Positions 1-11,308 of a DNA stretch of 64,000 nt are shown here, in pieces. Positions within the stretch are counted from its first letter, which is position 1. Each line of letters begins with the position of its first letter. The translations under genes and the position numbers were made by a program. Under the pieces are notes generated by a model that ran no database searches, was not told the DNA's origin, and saw only the letters and a program-made list of their open reading frames with translations. This stretch comes from Eumeta japonica. Its lineage: Eukaryota > Arthropoda > Insecta > Lepidoptera > Psychidae. The stretch lies in contig BGZK01002065.1 of NCBI GenBank assembly GCA_005406025.1, positions 17,899-81,898 on the forward strand. Direction: 5' to 3'.

Positions 1-604
1 TTTGGAATGTAAATTAATGAATATATAAAAGTCTAAAGCATGCTTCAAAATTTTATACCATCTATAGCTTCACAGTTAAATAAATATTATCTTTCAATGA
101 AACAATTAGTTTGCTAATATTTTTGAGTTCTTTATTCCGTAGTCGGGTATTGATTTTTTAGTTTTTGGTTTTTCGTGTGAAATTTTATCATGAATACGTT
201 TATAAAATGGCTTCCATAGTAAGTGACATTTCAGAAAACTGATGATAATAAAATCGGGAGATACATTTTGATGCTGCAGTTATATATCTATCACATAACT
301 CCAAAATTTAATTACACCATTCGATATCTAAAGGATCAAAGAATTCGTAATGTTTAATGAGGACTATAAAGTATTGCGCCCAACAGAAGAGAAAGAGATA
401 GCTATTTTGAGGTCGTTTCGTTGCGTTACAAAATTTTCTTTTTAATATAAATTTTGACTCAGAGAAGCTATAATCTTCATTTGAGATTCAATCGTCAGCT
501 CTTGTCAAAACCTATCAATTGCGTATATAAAATAATACTAAGAAAAAGTTATATTAAATACATAGATAGAGTTAAAGTAAAAAAATGAAATAAATAATAT
601 AATA
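1..604. other. AT-rich flank with LTR-like end repeat
   Basis: No gene is visible. Positions about 126-216 (TATTCCGTAGTCGGGT, then a T-rich stretch containing TTTTTCGTGTGAA and later AAAATGGCT) resemble 6146-6230 in the same orientation (TATTTCGTAGTCAGGT, TTTTTCGTGTGAA, AGAATGGCT). These two segments bracket the gypsy-like remnant and may be what is left of its LTRs. The string GCGCCCAAC near 377 resembles a primer-binding site but is too short to rely on. Confidence 0.4.
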
Positions 605-841
605 TCAACCGATAATCGTCAAAAACCAAATCCAAATATAAATATTGTACATGGTTAAAAAGAGCTTTGAAAAACAATCCAAAGATACCCATAAAACACT
701 CCATGGCTGCCGGGGACCTAAAAGAATGAAGGCGTCCGAGCAGATAAACGACAGCGCCAGTACACCTGCGGCTAGGGCGACTAAGGCTATGCGAATGGAT
801 GATGTAAACCATTCTATATCAACGCTGGATTGTATAGACAT
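605..841 (-). CDS. Possible first exon of an unrecognised small membrane protein
   Basis: An open frame on the minus strand begins with ATG at 841 (MSIQSSVDIEWFTSS) and runs into a clearly hydrophobic stretch (IALVALAAGVLALSFIC, about residues 18-34), which could be a transmembrane helix or signal anchor. Base composition of the first 150 bases is less AT-rich than the surroundings, which is mild support for real coding sequence. A possible donor (GCAG followed by GTGTAC) lies early in the frame, so the exon could be shorter than the open frame. I do not recognise the family and no partner exon is visible; the gene would continue off the left edge. It could also be chance. Confidence 0.3.
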   Translation of the reverse strand: MSIQSSVDIEWFTSSIRIALVALAAGVLALSFICSDAFILLGPRQPWSVLWVSLDCFSKLFLTMYNIYIWIWFLTIIG

Positions 842-1568
842 CGCTTATACGTAAACATCAATGATTATAGACACATTTAGTAGCAGTTACTGCAGGTTTC
901 GATACTACGTCTATAACTACACGAAATTCGAAGGACTTTTTAGTATTCAAAAATAATTATACATATAATTCGTTCAAAGAAAATATTATCCGTTACGTAC
1001 ATACAGGCGCTCGACTGTGCTGCCATCTAACATGCATTTATGTTTATAAGTCATAACAAACATTTTTGTTAGTGTAGACTACATCTAGTGACAGTATTTA
1101 TAACTACACTAATATTCAAAATATTTCGAAACAACCCTTTGTTGCAAATTAGTTTAAAAACTGTTAGTTGATTCATGATTTACATTCTATAATTATTTTC
1201 GAAAAAATCTTGATGAGACTTTTATGCTTACATCAATTTATTACGCAAAATATATTTAAGCATGTAACCGATAAGTTTATGTTAGCTTCGTGTTACTTCC
1301 ACCTTAACTCAATACAATTAGTAATTTATTAAAATAATTGTTGCAGGTTTATATTTTATATGAGTTGCGTTATTATTTTATTTTACATTATTTTGTACGC
1401 ATAAGGCATAAACTGAAAATGTGTTTATCACAAAAGTAAAATAGGTTTTGCTATTGGTACATAAATTACAGCAATGACTAAGTCGTTTGTACCAGTGCTT
1501 TTCCGATTGTAGTTGCGTAAAGTTTTTTTTTTAATAAAGTGTTTATTTGTGAGTGAATTTTTCATTTT
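842..1568. other. Non-coding AT-rich stretch
   Basis: No open frame, RNA gene or clear repeat is seen. If the gypsy-like remnant is one unit, this would be its 5' untranslated and leader region. Confidence 0.4.
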
Positions 1569-2651
1569 ATGATGGACCGAGAAGACAATTCTGGCTTGAC
1601 GCCGACACCAGCGGTGGGATCACAAGCCAGTGATCCTGAACCACTACGGTTACTGGAACCAACCTTCTTCATAGAACATGTCATGAGTCTTGTGAATTCT
1701 ATTATGAAAGCGACTGCCAGTGCCGTTACTGCCGCTCTTTCATCTGAGTCGTTATCATCGCGTCATCGTCATGATTTTATTTGCTACATTCGACTCCGAC
1801 GAAAGGTTTCATGATATTAGAGATTGGTGCGCACACGTGTATGAAACGAAACGATATAAATTCAATATCCTCTACACGAAGCTCGCATTAAAGATATTTT
1901 ATAATTGAAAGGGAGGCCAAAAACGTGGCCTGATACTTGGTTACTGAGTTCTACCACCTGGGATCGAGTGAAAAGTGAACTAATTCAAACATTTGGCAGG
2001 GAGTTCTGGTATGTTGTCGACCTCCAGAAATGGAGGACTTTCACTTCAGATTAAGTATCGAGTTACGCCGAATAACCCACGAGAGCGTTGATCCTGTTCA
2101 AGCGAGTGGGACCTAAAGTTTCTGATGCAGAAGTGGTTGATGCTGTGATAACCGGTATTAATCCGGAATTTATTCGATCTGATCTATTACGTAATACGCC
2201 TAAATCATTGCCTAAATTAATTTATATTTTAAAAACATATCGTAAATGTAAACTATAACCGACTCGCAAGTAAAATACCGAGCGTCACGATTATAAAAAG
2301 CCAAGTGGTTTGTTTTTAGAAAAAAACATGCTATCACTTGATGTAATTGTAATAGGCTGGTCATATTTTTCACGATTTTAAAGAAAAGAAGGCTCCCAAG
2401 GCAGATCGAGGGGCAACACAAATAATCAGTTTTCCTAATAAATCAGATTGGTCAATAATACAAATGCAGCTAAAGCTATCGAATGCAAATATTGCCACCG
2501 GCCCGGCCACATTGAAAAGTACTGTTTTCGTCGACAGAATGACGAGCGTCTCAAAACGTCGAACAATAAATCTGTAAACTACTGTCAATCGTTAGATCGC
2601 AGTTTGATTACAGTAGCAATAGAAAAAGAGGCTTACTTCCTGTTTTTTTGA
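1569..2651 (+). pseudogene. gag remnant with CCHC zinc knuckle
   Basis: The N-terminal frame begins MMDREDNSGL and breaks by about 1814. Further gag-like peptide (RPKTWPDTWLLSSTTWDRVK near 1917-1975, then INPEFIRSDLLRN near 2158-2195) follows in shifted frames. A nucleocapsid zinc knuckle CKYCHRPGHIEKYC lies in the frame starting at 2448. Several frameshifts and stops separate these parts. The role in a live element would be capsid assembly and RNA packaging. Confidence 0.75.
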
Positions 2652-2975
2652 CACGGATGTTGATTGTTCTTTAATTAAAAAAAAGTATTTCCCTTTCTGT
2701 GTCTGGAAAAAGTAAAATTGTGGATGTTACAATTGATGATGTGGATGGCTAATTTTCTGGAATTGGTCGTTCTCCAATAGAATCAGACCAAAATATTACC
2801 ACTATAGTGACGATAGACGGCGTTCATGTAGAGATCGAATTTTACGTAGTTGGAGATACTCATACGCAATTTGATGTTCTTATCGGATTCGACCTTTTGA
2901 AAGTTCCGGGGTTTAGCGTGAAGTTAAAGAAAGATAGTATTTCTTTAAAGCGTGATCTTTTGGTGAACTAAGTTG
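2636..2975 (+). pseudogene. Retropepsin-like aspartic protease remnant
   Basis: Just after the zinc knuckle a frame reads FFDTDVDCSLIK (near 2643-2680), the position and form of the aspartic protease active site, where the usual D-T/S-G triad reads D-T-D. The C-terminal half of the family follows in another frame with VLIGFDLLK (near 2877-2903), matching the conserved I-L-I-G-x-D-x-L element of retrotransposon proteases. The altered triad and frameshift indicate it is inactive. Confidence 0.65.
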
Positions 2976-3061
2976 TGGTTAGTATTGATTCAACTTTAAA
3001 TCTTGACACTGATATTAACGATCCCCGACAAATTGAAAAATTACAGAATTTATTTATTTAA

Positions 3062-3975
3062 TTGAGAGAAAATTTTACCACTGCGAATCGCGTTTCACAG
3101 ACAGCTACTGGAGGCCTAAAAATTAGATTAAAGAATCTCAAGAAAATCGTGCAGCAACAACCATACGTATTGTCCCCTTTGAAACGTAAAAAAGTTAATG
3201 ACATAATTAAGGATTTTAAAAGTAACGGTTTTATTCGAGACAGTTCATCTCCTTTCCATAGTTCTATTCTATTGGTAAAAAAAAAAGCTGGAACTGACAA
3301 ACTTTGTGTCGATTATCATGAACTAAATGCAAACTCTCAAAGATTACTTTCCTCTACCTCTGATAACCGACCAGATTGACAAGCTAGGAAAATCACAATA
3401 TTTTACTTGTTTGGACATGACCGCTGGATTTCATGGTATACCGATAGCACCAGATTCTATAGAAAAGACCGCGTTTATAACCCCTGACGGACAATTCGAG
3501 TATTTACACATGCCATTTGGCCTATGTAATGCGTCGTTCATCTATCAGCGTGCCATCAATTCAGCGTTAGGCGATTATAAAGACAAAATCGCACTGGTTT
3601 ATGTTGATGATATTTTAGTGACTTCTCAAACGATCTAAGAAGGCTTGCATAAACTAAAATCACTATTGGATCAACTAACCCAAGCTGGTTTTTCTTCGAA
3701 TGTCCCAAAATACTCATTTCTCAAAACTAGAATTGAATATTTTGGATACATTATAGAAAATGAAGCAGTTAAACCCAGAAACTAGAATTGAATATTTAGG
3801 AAACATTATAGAAAATGGAGCTGTTAAACCCAGTCCAAGAAAGGTTCAAGCTTTAGCTAACTCACCTGTCTTCAAAAATATCAAAGAAGTTCGCCAATTT
3901 AATGGTTTAGTTGGATATTTTCGAAAGTTTGTTCTTTTATTAACAATATTGGCCCCCTCTATACGAGTTAACTAA
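3062..3975 (+). pseudogene. Reverse transcriptase remnant (gypsy-like)
   Basis: RT motifs appear in order across two or three frames: VNDIIKDFKSNGFIRDSSSP and LLVKKKAGTDKLCVDYHELN (3200-3330), then DYFPLPLITDQIDKL, YFTCLDMTAGFHGIPI (motif A with catalytic Asp), FEYLHMPFGLCNA (motif B), and LVYVDDILVTS (motif C, YVDD). The frame breaks at about 3340 and again after the YVDD box. A 55-bp direct duplication (3724-3778 and 3779-3833) adds a further shift, since 55 is not a multiple of 3. The product would copy element RNA into DNA; this copy cannot. Confidence 0.88.
3724..3833 (+). repeat. 55-bp tandem duplication inside the RT region
   Basis: Two adjacent copies, 3724-3778 and 3779-3833, each begin AAACTAGAATTGAATATTT and end TTAAACCCAG. 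They differ at a handful of sites (TTTGGATACA against TTAGGAAACA; GAAGCAGTT against GGAGCTGTT). The duplication is local and not seen elsewhere in the element. Confidence 0.9.
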
Positions 3976-4416
3976 AACCAATGTTCCTTGGTCCTGGACT
4001 AAGCGTCATAAACATGCTAGGCGAGAAATAATTCATCGTTTGACATTTTTTCCCCCTTCTGACTATTTTTGACCCAAGTTTACCCACAGAGCTTCACACG
4101 GATGCTATTTCTATTGGGTATAGCGCTATACAAATTCAAAAACAAGATAAAAGTTCATTAGTTATTGCCTATTTCGATATGCAGACAACTGGTTAAGTAC
4201 CTCTTATATGAGCTGGAAACTATCCCAGTCGTGAAAGCAATTAAACATTTCCGACATTTCCTCCACGGAAGGTATTTTGAAATCGTAATAGACTTTTTAA
4301 AAGCCTCAAGGTACATCGATGGTGGGCTACAAAATTTTAATTTTGAAATTGAATACTGCAAAGAAGATCGTCTTGCACACGTCGACTATTTTAGTCGTAA
4401 CCCCATATATTCTTAA
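3976..4416 (+). pseudogene. RNase H remnant
   Basis: Downstream of RT, frames read LHTDAISIGYSAI (near 4090-4128, the first Asp region of RNase H), then LLYELETIPVVKAIKHFRHF and FEIVIDFLKASRY (4195-4312), corresponding to the Y-E-x-E-x-L/A-V-x-A-x-x-x-F-R element of gypsy RNase H. The end reads DRLAHVDYFSRNP, the family's usual end of the domain. Frames are broken at least twice. Confidence 0.75.
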
Positions 4417-4589
4417 AAATCAATTAATTATACCTCGCATCAAAGATCTTCCCCCGAGTCCACAAAATTTTCCATTGATTCCCTGGATCACAATTGGCAT
4501 CTCATAGAACAAAAAGCTGATCCAGTCCTAAGAAGAGTCGTAGGACAGCTAAGATGTGACTCTATTCCTAAAACTGTTGCCGATACTTG

Positions 4590-5595
4590 TCATTATCCAA
4601 GATAAATGATTGAGACGTAAAGTTAAAATTGATAACAAAACCCACAAGCTCATTATTGTTCCTGCCAGTTACAGGTGGAATATGATCAATCACTATCACG
4701 ACATCTTTCAACACTTCAGTTGAAAGAAAGTTCTTGCTAGATTACGAGAACAATACTGGTTCCTAAATATGTTTCGGTTCGTCAGAAAATTTGTCCATCA
4801 CTGTGTTTGTTCGAGTTCGAAGAAGCGTTTCAGGTGCTCGACAGATTGCATTGAATCCAATCGATAAACTAGCTGTTCCTTTCCATACTGTTCATGGCGA
4901 CGTCACTGGATGAGTGAATGGGAAACGTAAAAAAGCAGAATATACCTTAGTTTATATTGATGGCTAGAGTAAATACGTTCACATGATTTATACAAATGAC
5001 CGCACAACAGAAATTGCAATTAAGTGCTTCAAAAATCTAATATTTGTTTTTGGCGCACCTACCCGATTCATTACCGATCAGGATAAAAGCATGACGTCCA
5101 GGAATTCAAAAGTTTTTGCGAAAGTTACGGTATTCAGCATCACGTGGTGGCTAAAGGCGCCTCATGAAAGTCATCAAAGATAATATGTCAGTTGTAGTAC
5201 TTAATAAGCCTTGGCATTCAGCTATCCAAGATTTACAAATAGTTATAAATTGCACTATATCCAAAGGTACTGGTAAAAGTCCAATGGAAATTTTATTTGA
5301 AAAAAGATTTACGCCGATAGGTATTAAGCTATTGCAAATTGATGATAATGTACTCACAGATCTGGATACTTTGCAAGCAGTTTTTAAGAATATGATCATG
5401 CGGTTTCTTTATGATAAAGCTCGCTTTGATAAACCCGAAATAAAACCCTATAAAGTTGGCGACTTTGTGCTATTAAGGCGCCATGAACGTCATTCTACTA
5501 AACTTAGACCAAAATTTGAGGGCCCTATGGAAATTTTAGAGGTCTTATCCAACGATCGATATAGATTGAAGCGTGTCAATTTCCGTGGCTGCTAA
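4590..5595 (+). pseudogene. Integrase remnant with core and C-terminal domain
   Basis: Readable blocks: an N-terminal zinc-binding segment (NHYHDIFQHFS, then FVRKFVHHCVCS, near 4685-4815), the catalytic core (FHTVHGDVTG near 4881-4910; then the second Asp region in APTRFITDQDKSMTS near 5058-5100), and a longer open frame 5164-5595 covering the distal core and C-terminal domain (KPWHSAIQDLQI, GKSPMEILFEKRF, YKVGDFVLLRRHERHSTKLR, FEGPMEILEVLSNDRYRLKR). Stops interrupt the core at several sites. In a live element this enzyme would insert the DNA copy. Confidence 0.85.
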
Positions 5596-5811
5596 GAAAA
5601 ATTGCTAGTTACGACTCTTTGCGAGCTGCTCGTTTGACTCAGTGCGATTCTTTTGAAAGTGATTCTGAACAATTGACCGTATGGTTGGATGGTAATAATT
5701 CTGGAACATCTGTCGAATCACTTTTATCCGCCCCCGAAAATAACGAATACACCTACTAATATGGGAACTTGTCGTTCCATTTAATTTGTATGTATGTTTT
5801 AGTAGTCCCAT

Positions 5812-6260
5812 CCAAAATCCTTCCTTAAACGCTGGATGCCCACCACACGCATCCTTTATCCCGGTCTTAAAGGCTGTATCCTAGAATGGGTTACTGCCTG
5901 TCATTGGTATTGGCTAGATTCCAGGATGGGTGATTGCCTTTTATTGGCGAATTTTTTATTTTATGGTGGACCGAGAGGACGATTTTGACTTGACGATGAC
6001 ATACACGTATTCACGTAGAATACACGGCCATATCGACGACACAGACAAACCTCAATTTTATTTTTACTAAAGATTTGAAGTATTATACTGCGAAATATCA
6101 TACCTAACTTGGAGCTTTATTCCAAATACAAGAAACATGAAAGTCTATTTCGTAGTCAGGTTTCGGCTATTTGATTTTTTTTTCGTGTGAATTTTTTCCC
6201 TATAATTTTGAAATAGAATGGCTGACCGCCAGCAGCTTAACAATAATGTTGACGCACCTT
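5812..6260 (+). repeat. 3' end of gypsy-like element with a second copy of the gag start
   Basis: At 5950-5998 the sequence AATTTTTTATTTTATGGTGG, followed by ACCGAGAGGACGATTTTGAC, repeats the gag start at 1556-1600 (AATTTTTCATTTTATGATGG, then ACCGAGAAGACAATTCTGGC). Further on, 6146-6230 matches 126-216 near the left edge. The element is therefore flanked or joined by a second partial copy. Between them lies a short internal near-repeat (GGATGCCCACCACACGCATC and GGATGGGTGATTGCCTTTTA contexts, 5832-5945). Confidence 0.6.
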
Positions 6261-7900
6261 ATGCAATATACACACGTAAATGGAACACAACAAAATCATA
6301 ATATTAATACTTGTAATATTTTATCTGCTTTCTTGTTACTTTTTGAAAACTTTTTCCCATCCCAAGCCTAGTTGAATTTCTTTGTGATAATTTTCGTTGC
6401 ACAGATTCCATAAATGAGGTATTTTTCAATCTCCATAATAAAATATTCCATGTCTGCCATTTTGTTTCCCCTAATAAAGTTAAGACGCGTAGTACAACAC
6501 GGCTTCCGCTAAACACTGATGAAAATTTATGGTAGTGTGTCGAGTCTCATATAAAATGTATAAAGAAAGCGCTTTCAGATGTTCTGATTAGTAAAGTTTT
6601 TGATGTCTGATCAACGTACATCCAGAGCTCATCAGAAACGGACGTACGGCGTTAGGATTTTGATCGTATGCGGAATCTAAAATAAAATATGCACAAAATG
6701 CCTTTCGCCGGGTGTCGTTCACTGACAGAAAAATTCTTATACATACTATAAGAATTATTCTGGGCCAACCTTATTTTTAAGATGGAATTTTCGAGAGTAA
6801 TAAATCTTGTTGTAAATGTGACTTATTTGTTCTAGATAATTTATTGATTTATTTTTATTCAAAGAATATTCTAGATAGCTAATCGAGATATATAAACAAC
6901 GAAATTTGGGGCGGACTAGTGAGTTTTATTTCATGCGATCAGTATGTTCACAAGCGAAGTGCAATCAATTACAAGCGATCGAGTGGTTCTGTAGCAATTT
7001 ATATTAACTCTGATATATACCCCTTCTGCTTTTTTTTGTTTTCGTCTGATCTCAATCCCAGAACGCCCATTAGGATCATATTATCATAACAATATAACAT
7101 AAAAGATTATAACCAATACTAAGAATATCTTCAAGCTTTAATTTTTAATTTCCAAGTTTAAATCTAAAAATAAAATATCTATATCGTGTACTTAATCATC
7201 CCCTTTAATTCCATCGTGGACGGTTGTGTAAAATTGACTTAACCATACTTTTAACAATCTTCATTAATAAAAAGCGATCCAGGTGTCTCCACAAAATGTA
7301 AGAACAACTCTGGTTCTATATTGCTAAGGTACAATTATGGGGCTTTCAGATTTCACATTAACAATCGAAAAAGATTTATTTACGTTCATAAAATTATATT
7401 CTATTCATTGAATATTGAGTGATGGTTAACAAATGGTTTGTTTCGTTTTTGGGTCATGTTAAGGAATGTAAACCATTGTAAATTGTTACCATAAAGTTCT
7501 ACTTTACTACAAAAAAACTTCTATTAATGCTGAACATCATTGTTTTTGTCTTGTAAAGGTGGTAATTAAGGTCAAAGTAAGTCAAATAACACTTGTACTT
7601 TTTGCACAATACTTGAATTCAAGGCATAATTTACAGAAAAAAATTAAAAGTAGACTGAATGTTTTATTTGAATGATCATGTTTGTTAGACATTAAATTGC
7701 TTTCTCTTTATAGATCAAAAGTAAAATTTAATGTTCAACAAATTTTTAACGAACAAGAAATACTAAAATGGTGTTCGATTGATTTTGTTAAAGTATCGTA
7801 ATTACAATTTCTAAAAGAATTGTTTAATGTCATTTTAACAATGCTATAGAGTTACTTAATGCCGAAGAATTATGCATACTACAAAAAATCGGTTTTATTG
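6261..7900. other. Non-coding AT-rich stretch
   Basis: No gene or RNA is supported. Short minus-strand frames near 6304-6516 have no recognisable motif. Confidence 0.5.
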
Positions 7901-8225
7901 ACGTGATAACGTCTTATAAATCGATGAACGCTGGCTGCACGCATGAAAAAGCATGACTCATTGTCACGTTCCGCCTGAGCTGAGCGTGCGAGCGAGAACG
8001 TGGAACGAGCGATCTTTCTTCCACTCCATCGGCCGATGCGTCCGAGTAGAAGAGAGACAGCGGCCGCACACAACCTACACGTGAACTGTTTTGTCAACTG
8101 TTTACAAAGTGAAAAGTTAATGTGCTTTCCATTGTTTTTTACAATTTCGGCAAGTGATAATAATTCAATTCAATTCATAAAAGTATGCACTTTTTCATCA
8201 ATGATTTCTTATGACGTTATCACGT
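7901..8225. mobile_element. Non-autonomous TIR element (MITE), about 325 bp
   Basis: The left end ACGTGATAACGTC (7901-7913) is the exact inverse complement of the right end (8213-8225), and similarity continues inward (TTATAAATC against ATAAGAAATC). The interior is much richer in G and C than the flanks (GAGCGTGCGAGCGAGAACGT) and has no transposase. No clear target duplication is seen at the borders. I infer a DNA-transposon-derived MITE; the superfamily is not determined. Confidence 0.75.
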
Positions 8226-10426
8226 AAAATTATCGCTCGTAAACCGACTTTACAACCATTTTTTTTTGTAAAACTTCAAAAAACCTCTTACAAAACTGTC
8301 TAATAATTATGTTGAGAACTAATATTTACCAAAATGTTTAATATTTGCCTGCCAAATTTGCAAATATGGTTGTAGATGGCTCAATGGCAGTAAAAATATA
8401 ATTAAAATAAAAGCTTAATTGAGAATATTATAAAGTCATGATTGTTAGTTTCAGTAAAACTAGTCTACATGTATTCCCTCTATTTTGAATATTTATAGTA
8501 TAACGTTCATTAGCAATTGATCAGCCATAACATGCTTTGTAGTAACAATGAAATAAATGGCATATTGAAATATATTTATTTCATGTCGTTATAGAGAAGT
8601 ACATTGAAACATTAATTTTATGAATTACATCAATTTACGAAATAACAATAATAATGAAATAATAAAATCATTTTATATATCGGCCTTGTGATAACAATTA
8701 CAACTCATGTACTAGCTACATGCAATAAATCCACATTTATAGTTTATCATTATCTCATACAGCATCTCTGTGGTTGCACTGTAGCAATACTATTCCTACT
8801 CATTAAGCATTTCTGCTAAAATCGCAGTTTTAATTTCTGTGGAATCGGTAAAGAGCTAACATTCGTCTGACTATAAAAGTATATAAATATTATTTTTGCT
8901 AATGGATATGATAATATGAATGTAAAAGTCAGACAAAAAACTTTCGCTGTTCACAAAGGACAAAGGTGTCTTTTGTTCTTTTTGGTCAAAATTATAAGGA
9001 AAGGGGTCCATATGAATAGAACGTGGAAAGAGCGTTCAAAATGTTAGCATTAAGGGAAAATTTTTGTTATTTTACCGTTTCACGTCTGTATTCTGTGATA
9101 GCGCGCTATTTCATCGGTCGAGCCGGACCATTTTCGTGCTGTAGCTAAGTCGACCAGTCGACCGAAAAGTACCAAAAATTTTTAACATTATATTCAAAGA
9201 ATCATTAACTCGCGTACTCATTATTCGATTTAGTTTCGATTCAATGTAAAACAAATGTAGCGGAAAATATGTTGTATTGTAGCAGAAAAGTGAAGCGGGA
9301 TGTTAATATTTAAAATACGAAGAAGGATGGATGAAAAAACACAAAATTAGAAATGTGATCTGGGATTAAAAAAATTGACTTACAATTCTATGATGATATA
9401 TATTATTTTAATAAATACCAATAAAACATTTTTATAAATTTATATTAATTACATAAAAATTTTGTATCTATTTTAATAATATACTATGTATTCAAATTTT
9501 AACTATACTATTGTAAAAAAATAATCTGTAAAAATTATCTCTAAAATATATTTCATGACTCTTAAATCTATAATTTACTTAACAAAAAATCCAATGAAAT
9601 ATCCGTTAATTTTAAGAAATAAAAGAGCACTGGTTTATGTTTTTTAATTAAAAATAAGTTTTTTTTTATCAATAATAACAAAAGTTTATAAGTATATACC
9701 AAAAATTCGTCAGAAATAAAAGTTTACCTATATTGCTGCAACGAAATACATATGAGCTTAAAAATCAAGACATTATCGATTTTTAATTAATTTTATTTCA
9801 TATGTGGGTGCAGCAGTAAAGGTTTAATTGTTTGTACAAGACTAGAGTAATAGGTTTGTATGTATGATATGTATTTATCACAATAACATATTAAAATTAC
9901 ATAAAATATATGATATTATAAAGATATAGATCTATAATCCCTGTAATAAAAGATATGAACATTGTTGCAGATCTATTTTTAATAATAAAACCTAATTAAA
10001 AATACTGCTCTAATTTCATTTCTTTTCTGACAGGAAACATAACAAAGTCATTAAAATATTACAACAATAAATTGTCTAACATAGTTTTTTGGTGAAAATC
10101 ATATGCATTTTAAAAATACAGGAATTTTTAACCTAAAATAAAATTAAAGAAGTAAAAATTAATGCAATTAATTATACCACATTGATAATATAAAATCTTG
10201 GGGAGCTTGAAATAAACTTCTAACCCCACCATACTAAAATAAAAATAGCACTACTATAGCATTATTAACCCTATACCAACACAATTTAGTACTAAATTTT
10301 CAGGTATAAATATGACTCTCCAATTGCATTAAAAGATTTACTGTAGCTGATATAATAAAATTGTTTTTGGGGCCAAAAATTTTTATTTTCTTACTAAACA
10401 TAATTTTTAGTTCCCATTTTATATTT
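8226..10426. other. Non-coding AT-rich stretch
   Basis: No open frame beyond chance and no recognised repeat. Long AT-rich runs dominate. A short GC-rich patch at about 9100-9165 (GTCGACCAGTCGACCG) has internal GTCGAC repeats but no identifiable role. Confidence 0.5.
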
Positions 10427-10700
10427 ACTAGCGGTCACTCGGCCGCTTCGCTGGGCGTAAATTTATTTAAATGTAGCATTTTTTTTATTATTCAAATGTG
10501 CCCCCGGTTTCGCTCACGTAAAAGAAGAATGTATTCCTTCCTCTTCTATATCGGCCGATTTTTCTGTTAATTTTGATTGCGACCATGGTCCTGTTCTCGA
10601 TCTCAAATCTGATTCCACTACCGGGTCCGGTCCCCGTCCCGCTCTCGAATCTAATATAGGTCTCGATACCGATCTTGGTATTCCCTTGGGCATTAATGGT
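10427..10700 (-). mobile_element. Helitron-like 3' end fragment
   Basis: Read on the minus strand, the element ends GCGAAGCGGCCGAGTGACCG followed by CTAGT, the 3' terminus typical of lepidopteran Helitrons. Inward (10590-10700) lies the degenerate CGAGACCGGGA-type repetitive tract seen in other copies of this window (27150, 28400, 53220). The 5' end is not clear. It lies about 430 bp downstream of the NAGK stop codon. Confidence 0.6.
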
Positions 10701-11128
10701 AAAAAAACAAGTTTCTTTTTTTTTATATTATTGTTTAGTTATTCTGCTATTCGGAGCGGAGACAAATCCAACAAATTAAAGATCATAAATATCTTCTTCA
10801 GTTCTAAATTGTGAAACTAACACGATTTTGTTTAATATATACATTCCTTATTGTCTGGTACTCTTTTTTGTCTATGGTATGCATAAAGTTTACATCATTT
10901 TTTGCACTTAGTTCTTTCAAGCAAAATATTAATCAATGTGCCTACTCGCTAAATAATTGTTCAACTTATTTTCCTAACACATCATACCTTAATCGAGATT
11001 GAGTTAGCAAGTTGATGTCAGAATGCAATAATCATATAATGTATAAAATTAAAAAACTTACAATATTCAATAACATGCTCTACACTATATCTTTGTGGGT
11101 GGAATTCTTTTGGATCATAAATAATGCA

Positions 11129-11308
11129 CTAGCAATGTTCAGCATGTCCGTTGACCGCCGGTGTAGATGACGGCCTATGCTCGTATAACACTTCACAATG
11201 TGCAGCGTCATCTCTAGGCAACACGCGGCCGGCGTGCTTGGCGCCCAGCCACGCTGCGCCCACGGCGCTGGAGACGCGCAATCGGACGAAATCTAGATCT
11301 ATATCGAT
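11129..11308 (-). CDS. NAGK: NAGK exon 7 (C-terminus)
   Basis: Acceptor TGTTTCAG. Encodes [20 protein letters not shown], then [13 protein letters not shown], and a divergent tail ending in EHC before TAG at 11131-11129. The SSAVGAAxLGAKH block matches the human SSALGGASLGARH segment. Confidence 0.95.
   Translation of the reverse strand: MDIDLDFVRLRVSSAVGAAWLGAKHAGRVLPRDDAAHCEVLYEHRPSSTPAVNGHAEHC

Larger units (their letters stand above)
1569..5811 (+). mobile_element. Degenerate Ty3/gypsy-like LTR retrotransposon (gag-pol body)
   Basis: This stretch reads in order as a gag-pol retroelement: gag N-terminus (from ATG 1569), a CCHC zinc knuckle (C-X2-C-X4-H-X4-C near 2484-2525), a protease-like region, reverse transcriptase with FLVYVDDIL-type motif (LVYVDDILVT near 3595-3625), RNase H remnants, and an integrase with core and C-terminal segments up to about 5595. 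Frames are broken by many stops and shifts, so it cannot make a working polyprotein. Order PR-RT-RH-IN is that of Ty3/gypsy (Metaviridae-type) elements. No envelope gene is visible. Confidence 0.85.

Noticed and set aside
376..392. Primer-binding site for the gypsy-like element (GCGCCCAAC)
   Set aside because: Only nine bases, no adjacent confirmed LTR end.
6304..6516. 70-aa minus-strand frame as a transposase piece
   Set aside because: No catalytic or family motif could be identified, so it is left unassigned.
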